A stretch of DNA of 64,000 nt from Onthophagus taurus. Its lineage: Eukaryota; Arthropoda; Insecta; Coleoptera; Scarabaeidae. Below, one piece after another: positions 57,050 to 64,000 of this stretch. The notes below the pieces were generated by a model. That model made no database searches. It was not told where the DNA came from and worked only from the letters and a program-made list of their open reading frames with translations. Location of the stretch: NCBI RefSeq assembly GCF_036711975.1, contig NC_091966.1, positions 7,323,501-7,387,500 of the forward strand, in the 5' to 3' direction. Numbering within the stretch: position 1 is the stretch's first letter; each line of letters opens with the position of its first letter. A program made the position numbers and the translations under genes.

Positions 57050-59540
57050 TTTGTTTACCAAATTTTAGTTATTTACTGCAATTTATTGTATTCTTTCTCA
57101 AATGATAACTAATTTCAAATCTTAAAGAGCGTTCTAAGAACGTGGTTTTGGATGATTATAATTCACGAAAAATTTTGCTCACATTGAATGGATTTTTTTA
57201 ATGGTGACATTTCTGGTAGCGAATTCATTCGTGGTAATTCCTTTTTTCATCAGGATTTTTCAGTGGATTTGCTATAGGGTTGGGTTCACTTGGGAGTAGG
57301 CTTACTACATAATTAAGTTACTAAGGATTGACTTGTTAGGGTTGTTTTATATTTTGGTTAGCTTGCATTTCTCTATGTATAACTTGTTGGTTAAGTTACT
57401 TTTAAATAAAACAGCCAAATATTGTAATCAGTCCAAAATTCACAGCCCAAAAAGTTACAAAAAAGAAGTTGTTTCATTTGATCGAAAAAACAAACCAAAT
57501 ACACTAAACTCTAATACACGAGTGAGTGTATTACTAAGCTTTATTATCATGACAGAAATGTTACAAAACTATCATTAAGTGATTCCAGAACTTACAACAG
57601 TAACTGTTAATCAATCAGACACAGTTTTGCTAAATTTGATTGACCATCAACTATTGCTGCGAACTGTGGAATCACAAATTTAATATTTTAATCCTTATAA
57701 TACCAGACTTTTTGTTATACACGATTTTATATTACGCATGGGGTCTCCAGTAATGCCATGGTGTTGTAATGGTTAAAAGAACTCAAGATCCGAAAATCCA
57801 AATGTTGTTTGTGCATTGGTTACTGAAGTATGGGTATATTGATGAAAGTTCATATACGACCACTAAATCAAAAACAAAGCGATTAAAGAAGCAAATCGAA
57901 AGGAGTTGACATAGTAGGAATGCTGTTATATACAGGAAGATCATTATTGAAACACCATGAGGTGAAGCCGAGGGCAGAGCGCTAAAGACAGAAAAGTAGG
58001 CATGTAAATAAGATACCGAAGAAAGAAGAAAAATAATTTTACTAGTAAAATACTGATAACGTCCAGACCGTTATTTTATGCAGATGTGGTAGGAAGCACA
58101 TGAAAGACAGAACCTGTTGAGGAGATGTACAATTTCCGTAATTGCTGATTTTAAACGACATCTGGATGAATCTGGAACAATGGAGGATGTGAATTTCTTA
58201 TATATGTCTACTATACAAAAAGACATTGACAAGAAGAAAGATGGAAGAGAGCTAAGTCGCGTGTTAGAAAAACTAAAGGATTGAGGCAACGCTTTAGGAA
58301 GTGAATAGATATGACTGTTTAAAATCACTATAGATCTCAAATGAACACTCCAATTCATAGCTTGTATATCTTGTGTGGTACCTATTCTAAACAGAATATA
58401 TCACTTTATAGATGATAGAAGACAGCTTTTGTTCTTGTATTTTAAACAGTTTCTATGCCAAGTTTCTTCTTTGGGTTTCTGTTACCTACTGCGTTCTGTT
58501 AAGGAAATTGGAAAGACAATAGTCATGAAATAGCCAGTGGCTATGTAATAACCAAGGTACAAAACGTAAATAAGACGAAGAAATGATAGAAAATTTAGAA
58601 ATAAGTAGTTTGTCATCTGAAATTTCAACAGAAACGCCGGTTGATGTTGAATGTCTGTAAGATCAAGGAAGTTTTGATGTTAAAATTGGTTCTGTTATGG
58701 TATTATGACAATATAAAGAATCCATAAACAAAAGTTATTTTAATTTAGGATAACATACAAAATTTTGTCATATAGTAGCCCTCGTAAAAATACAAGAAAG
58801 TTCTAATAGAGCATTCCTGATTTTGCAATTATCTTACGCATGAAATAAAAGGATTATTAATTAACATATTATTCTCAAATCACTATTTAAAAACCTTTAA
58901 ATTATAAACTATATTGAAATTAACATATAACTTTAACTTTGAACACTAACAATCTATCTCTTTCTCATTTTGATGTATGTTACAATCATAAACATGGCTC
59001 GTTGAGTATTGATTATAAGGCATTGAGGTCTTATATATAATCTTATAATATATAAATATAATCTTATACATAATATTATTATAATTATATATAAGACCTC
59101 AATGTTATAAGGTTATCCAACTCGAACGAATTGACGTTAACGGGGTGAGGTAGGAAACGTGACGTCATTGGAGGAAAAGTATAATATAATATACAGGGCC
59201 CATTATGTATGGAGTATAATATATATATTGGTAAGTATCAACTTTATAAAAAACATTTTATACAAAAGTTGTTTAATATTTTCTTTGCCATAATAAGACA
59301 GCATTCAATTATTTTTATTTCAGAAAACAAGTGAGCAACGAATAATACTTGAAGTTTTTTAAATGGCAATGTACGATAGGCTCATTTGATAGAGATTCTT
59401 TTTCTCTTTACGATGACGTAACATTTTAGTACCCTTATATCAGAACATTTTATAAAAAAATGTGAAAATTGTTTGTTAAGAACATTTAACTAATAACATT
59501 AATCTAGATATCTGAGGTCGTCAAGTACCTCGATTTCCGA
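57050..59540. other. Intergenic, nothing recognised except one hairpin
   Basis: Short frames near 57333 and 58071 lack family features. At 59021-59104 CATTGAGGTCTTATATA is mirrored by TATATAAGACCTCAATG around an AT-rich loop with TCTTATA repeats, a possible small palindromic element. Confidence 0.45.
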
Positions 59541-59544
59541 ACAC

Positions 59545-59730
59545 TAGATATAGAACTAGAAACATTCTAGTTCTAGGTGTAATGTTAGTTCTATATCAGT
59601 AAAAATAGACAACAATTTAACGCTTAGTAACAATTAAAACTAGACCTAACACTTTACCTAAAGTAAAGCTAAATCCGAAACTTTCTAGTTCTAGGTCTAG
59701 TGTTAGTTGTAGTTTTAGTGCAATAAAAAT
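59545..59730. repeat. CTAG palindromic modules (two degenerate copies)
   Basis: AGAACTAGAAACATTCTAGTTC and, after a short gap, AACTAGACCTAACAC...CTTTCTAGTTCTAGGTCTAGTGTTAG form two hairpins. Same family as 29280-29385. Confidence 0.7.
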
Positions 59731-59859
59731 ATACAGCATAGTGATATCTAGCAACATCATGTCTTGACTCATTTTAATGTTTTTTTTAATAAAGAATACA
59801 TCATAAAAGAATATCATAAGTTGTCCATTTGTCTATTATATGATAACTACCTTCAGATT

Positions 59860-60560
59860 TAAAATGTCAACCTCAATTTTGACATATTTGTAATTTTCAT
59901 TAAAAATCCTTTAAAATAAGTACAAACACGACATATTTATCTTCAATATTAATGAAGTTATGGTCAACTTCCGGTTAGAAATGTTAACGTCAATTTTGAC
60001 ATATTTGTAATTGTCGTGAAAAATCCTTTAAAATGAGCCCAAACATGATACGATTAATTCCAATATTAGTCGAGATATAAGCAACTTCCGGTTTGAAATG
60101 TCAATGTCATTTTGACAAATTCTTAGTTTTTATAAAATGTCTTAAAATTTATCAAAAAACAAAAATACAATAAAAAAAATTAAAAATTAAGGTTGGTATT
60201 AATATTTAATAATTAAATTGCTATCTTCATTGTAGCTATCTTCGGATTTAACGTTTTTTATTCATACTTTTTTGTTTTTTGAGATAAGTCCGTCATGTTT
60301 GGACTCATTTTAAAGGTTTTTTAATGAAGATGACAAATATGTCAAAATTGACGATGACGTTTCAAACCGGAAGTGATTGTATTTCCATTAATATTAAAGT
60401 TAAATATGTCGTGTTTGGACTTATTTTAAAGGATTTTTTATGAAGTTGACAAATATGTCAAAATTAAAAGTTGAAAGTTCGAACTTTTTGGTTTTTTGAG
60501 ATAAATGCGTCAAGTTTGGACTCACTTTAAAGGTTATTTTATGAAGATTACGAATATAAT
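59860..60560. repeat. Inverted array of about 125-bp units
   Basis: The units contain CTTCCGGTTTGAAATGTCAA, TTTTGACATATTTGTAATT and AAAAATCCTTTAAAATGAG. Two to three occur in one orientation at 59860-60140, and inverted units occur at 60285-60560 (CTCATTTTAAAGG, ACAAATATGTCAAAATTGAC, TTTCAAACCGGAAG). The array sits between two CTAG palindromes, possibly as one composite element. Confidence 0.75.
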
Positions 60561-60707
60561 AATAAAATGAAAGTTGATATTGACAACTGAAAGTTTTTTT
60601 CACGACTAACTAAAACTGTTTCTAGTTCGCGTTCTAGTTATCTTATGCTAACTAGCGCTACTTACCACTGCCAGTAGTGGTAGGCAGCGCTAGGTAGTAC
60701 TAATACT

Positions 60708-60803
60708 AGACCGAGACCTAGAAACATTCGGATTTAGTCCCACGTCTCTCAAGACGGCTAAACCCGAATGATTCTAGTTCTAGGTCTTGTGTTAGTTCTA
60801 GTG
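60708..60803. repeat. CTAG palindromic module
   Basis: ACTAGACCGAGACCTAGAAA and CATTCGGATTTAG pair with CTAAACCCGAATG and TTCTAGTTCTAGGTCTTGTG around TCCCACGTCTCTCAAGACGG. A nearly complete copy. Confidence 0.75.
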
Positions 60804-60814
60804 ATAGTGTAAAA

Positions 60815-61040
60815 CTAGAACTAACACTAGACCTAGAACTAGAAATATTCAGGTTTAGCTGTGCGTCTTCAGACTTTTCTAAGTTCTTGTCTAAAGCCGT
60901 GTGTCCACTACCAAGTTTTCTTGCGGAAGTTGCTTCCAGAAGTGACTTTCGCAAGAAAACTTGGTAGTGGACACACGGCTTTAGACACCCGGCTAAACCT
61001 AAAACTTTCTAGTTCCAGGTCTAGTGTTAGTTTTAATTCT
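60815..61040. repeat. CTAG palindromic module with an extra hairpin at its apex
   Basis: AACTAACACTAGACCTAGAA and CAGGTTTAGC on the left pair with GGCTAAACCT and TTCCAGGTCTAGTGTTAG on the right. The loop is filled by the long hairpin at 60888-60987. Confidence 0.75.
60888..60987. repeat. Near-continuous palindrome, 38-bp perfect arms
   Basis: TGTCTAAAGCCGTGTGTCCA continuing to TTTTCTTGCG (60888-60925) is exactly mirrored at 60950-60987. The 24 central bases also pair partly. GCCGTGTGTCCACTACC-type ends suggest a tiny hAT-like MITE, but its target duplication is not clear. Confidence 0.85.
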
Positions 61041-61044
61041 TATT

Positions 61045-61947
61045 TAATCCTAAATTCTTGTACATTTTAATTGATGTCGTAACCTAATTTTTATTAATTT
61101 TAAAACATTTCGAATTCTTTACGATTATCTCGCATTCATAACAAATTCGTTAATTGTAATTAATTTAAATCGATTCTAATTAAGAGAAATAAATTAAAAA
61201 TATCTTTTTTTGATTTAATCCATTTACCTTGTTTATAATCCTAGGGGATTATAAACCAATTTTAAATTAAATACAGCCTTTTAAACCAATTAAATAAAAC
61301 TTTTTCCTTAAAAAAACTTAAATTCAATTTCAATTTTAACAAGCACCTGTAATATTTGGATCTTAATCACCATGGTAACAGACTCAAGTTGGATAACCTA
61401 AAAAGAATAAAATTTTAACCGTTAATATTTCCCTTTATATTTTAATATTTTTTTTAATTTTATATCTTTTTTTTTAATTTTTATATTTTTGTATATTGCT
61501 TTTTAAGTGAAATACACTGTATAAATAAAAACATAGAAATATCAATTCTTCCAATGACGTCACAGCAAGGCTTTTGCGGGGGATACGTTCATAACAACAG
61601 CGTTCATATGGAGTTGGATAACCTTATACAGAATGTTTACTCAACGGACCTTGGAAGATAAGGTTAATGAAAATATTTGACTGTAAATTCGCACTAAAAT
61701 TATAAAAAGAAATACGTAAAACTAAAGTATTATATTTAAAACCAATTTTATAATTTAAAATCCTTTAATTCGCCTAAAATTAATCTAACTTGAAAAGAAG
61801 AACCCTCTCCATATTCATTACGTCATTGACTCAAACTTCTCGCACATGTATTCAAAATAAAATTTAAGGTTATGTTTCTTTAACATGTGTCAAGCTTTAC
61901 ATGATTTTTATAATTTTGTGTCAAAAAGCATAATTTAACCATAAAAA
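61045..61947. other. AT-rich flank and probable UTP20 promoter region
   Basis: No gene. The sequence just before 61948 includes TTTAACATGTG and AAAGCATAATTTAACC. No core element was assigned. Confidence 0.4.
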
Positions 61948-63941
61948 ATGAAGAATAAATCAACAAGGCACAAAGATGATAACACTTTTAAGGTAAAAAA
62001 GATTATAAAAAGTTTTTATTTTCAATAATTTTATTTAAACATAACCAAATTGTTGTTTTAGTTTGTTCCTTTTTCTGAGCGAATAAACAACGTTGATATA
62101 AACGTTTTTCATCGAATTGGACATGAAAATGAAGAAGAAACTGATGAGATAGGGTGTTATTTTAATCAGGCAATACAAAAGTGGAATGTTTTGAATTTAT
62201 CAGAACATTATGGAAAATTTAAAAAAGAGGTTAAAGCACATTTAATTGTAACTTTACCTCAATTGGTTCATAATAAAGAAAACATTGTGGAGGTTTTGAT
62301 TAAATATTTAAAAGAAAAGAATATTTTGTCTCTTCAGCCGTTATTAGAGTAAAATTTATTTTAAAATTTTTATTTATTGGATTAATTTTGAATTATTTTA
62401 GGTTAGTTGTTGCTTTAGCTCAAGATTTACGAAATGATTTTTATGAGTACTACCAAAATTTCTTGGATATCATAATTAGTTTATTAAATACTAAAGATGT
62501 GGAGCAATTAGAATGGACATTTACATGTTTAGCTTATTTATTTAAAATTTTATGGAGAATTTTGTTAAAAAACATCAATGTTACATTTAATACATTAATA
62601 CCACTTTTATCTGATGATAAACCTCAATATATTAACAACTTTGCAGCTGAATCTTTCGCTTTTGTCACTAGGAAGGTGAAAGATAAAAAAGCGTTTTTAT
62701 TATTAATCATTAAAAGCTTAAAACATAACAAAGATGTAAGCATATTAACTTGATAAGTTTGTTAGTGTTTAATTAATTCGAAATTTTAGAGTGTCTCAGG
62801 ATGTGGAAAATTACTTTTTGAGGTAATTTCAACGGTACAATCATCATTTCATAGCAATGCTGATCAATGGTTGCCCTGTTTTATTGAAATTTTGCAAGAA
62901 AAATCTTTACCGAACGTTTGGTATGAAGTTTTAGAAGAAGTTGTAAAAAATATTGTTGAAAATATTCGTCCAAATAACAACCAAATCTTTTGGGAAACTT
63001 TTATTTGCGAAATCGATAAATTTCTGTTAATCAATTCAGAAAAATCAACACAAAATTTAAATTTCCTTTTAAAATGCATTGGAATAGGAGTCGAATTTAA
63101 AGGAGGAATCTTTTTAAAAACTCCTTCATTATTAGTTCAAACTTTACTTAAAATTCTCAATTCTAATAATCTAAACGAATCTGTATTGATGACATCAATT
63201 AAAATAACTATTTTATTGTTGCTTTCAAAAAATATTAAACTCCAACAAGAAGAATCTAGTTCTTTAATCAGATTCGTTTTGAGTTTAGACAACAAAAAAT
63301 TGTTACTTTATTTTATTGAAAACGTTTTCGAATGTGCTTTATTTGAAGCTTTAATTTTACCAGCTTTTCTCAAATTCACTGCTGATTCAAATTTAGATAA
63401 AGATTACTTAAAAGTTTTAACAAAATTAATTGTTAAAAAATCGCCTTTATGTGTTAATGGAATTAATTTAAATTCCTGGATGAAATATAATTTACGTTTT
63501 GGTTCTAAACAAGAATTAATTAAGATTGAAGAAATATTATTTAAAAAAATAACTTTAACACAAGGATTTAATGAAGAAGAATATATTTATTCTATGATTT
63601 GTTTACCACATCTTTCTTTGGTGGAGAATGTTAATGTTTTAATGGATAATATAAAAGTATTGAGTGCAAAAATACAAGAAAAAGATGGGATTGAAAAGAA
63701 TTTATTTTTATTTGGACTTACATTTGAAAGTTTGGTTCATATAAAAAATGATGAAATAGAAAAGCTTTTTGATATTTTTATGGGAATTATTTTACCATTA
63801 TCAAATCAATCGAAGAATATTATTGCTTTGCAAAGTTTGGATTTATTTTTAACAGCTCTTGGCGAAGGTTATTTAAACAAAGAATTATTGAAACAACTTA
63901 ATGTTTATTTGGAATTAAATTTTTCATCCCCTATTCATGAG
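61948..63941 (+). CDS. UTP20: UTP20 / DRIM, small-subunit processome component (5' part)
   Basis: Exons 61948-61992, 62062-62348, 62402-62735 and 62790-63941, all GT-AG and in phase, encode the N-terminal 666 or so residues. The last donor (GAG|GTAACT at 63942) means the gene continues outside the window. UTP20 is a very large HEAT-repeat protein of the nucleolar 90S/SSU processome needed for 18S rRNA maturation. Family marks: MKNKSTRHKDDNTFKFVPF and SERINNVDINVFHRI at the start, LNLSEHYGKFKKEV, SLQPLLELVVALAQDL, LEWTFTCLAYLFKILWR and the conserved INNFAAESFAFVTRKVKDK. Leu-rich helical repeats fill the rest. Start chosen because MKxKxxxHK is the conserved N-terminus. Confidence 0.92.
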
Positions 63942-64000
63942 GTAACTTTAAATTTAATTGTATAGATTTGAATTGTTATATTTATTTTAACATGCTTTTC

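Noticed and set aside
60718..61070. Two open frames sharing FLSSCLKPCVHYQVFLRKLL-type sequence on opposite strands
   Set aside because: They are the two readings of the palindrome at 60888-60987, not proteins.

Overview
The window looks like AT-rich nuclear DNA from an insect. Genes have short GT-AG introns, axotactin is an arthropod neurexin-family gene, and the repeats are a typical insect mix: hAT, Tc1/mariner, Tigger-like, RTE/jockey-like LINE, Penelope-like, gypsy and Crypton. A beetle is plausible, but the sequence alone does not prove it.

Layout. 1-5.6 kb: a foldback repeat, a Tigger-like element, and one possible terminal exon of a gene lying further left. 5.7-23 kb, minus strand: a complete 17-coding-exon axotactin (axo) gene. 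Joining the exons by hand gives an open frame of 1,885 residues: signal peptide, Kunitz domain, six laminin-G and four EGF modules, a transmembrane helix and a cytoplasmic tail. Its introns hold a nested mariner element and LINE, hAT and Penelope relics. 23.6-29.4 kb: a complete hAT insertion (24200-28720, 8-bp target duplication). It contains two MITEs and a 1.29-kb gypsy-like LTR element that keeps only an integrase. 30.6-33.2 kb: a satellite-like array of about 172-bp monomers with a 5-monomer higher-order period near 862 bp. 33.4-43.8 kb, minus strand: a 5-exon gene for a 277-residue immunoglobulin-domain protein with a signal peptide and a GPI-type tail. Its 9.4-kb first intron holds a full-length mariner element, a hAT MITE that carries a 150-bp minisatellite, and a Tigger-like MITE. 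44.7-48.1 kb: LINE and duplicated mariner relics.

48.9-50.6 kb: a head-to-head pair, an unrecognised 350-residue protein (minus) and LLPH (plus). 50.8-54.2 kb: a foldback element with another foldback inside its right arm, then a Crypton tyrosine-recombinase relic. 55.1-57.0 kb: a complete 3-exon CYP2-clan cytochrome P450. 59.5-61.0 kb: palindromic and inverted repeat modules. 61.9 kb to the end: the 5' part of UTP20, running off the window.

The host genes share no obvious pathway. Axotactin and the Ig protein are cell-surface proteins, LLPH and UTP20 are nucleolar ribosome-biogenesis proteins, and the P450 is an ER monooxygenase. The most unusual material is in the repeats: transposons carrying tandem satellites, an integrase-only mini LTR element, and a family of short palindromic modules seen at six or more sites. 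I found no tRNA, rRNA or CRISPR array.
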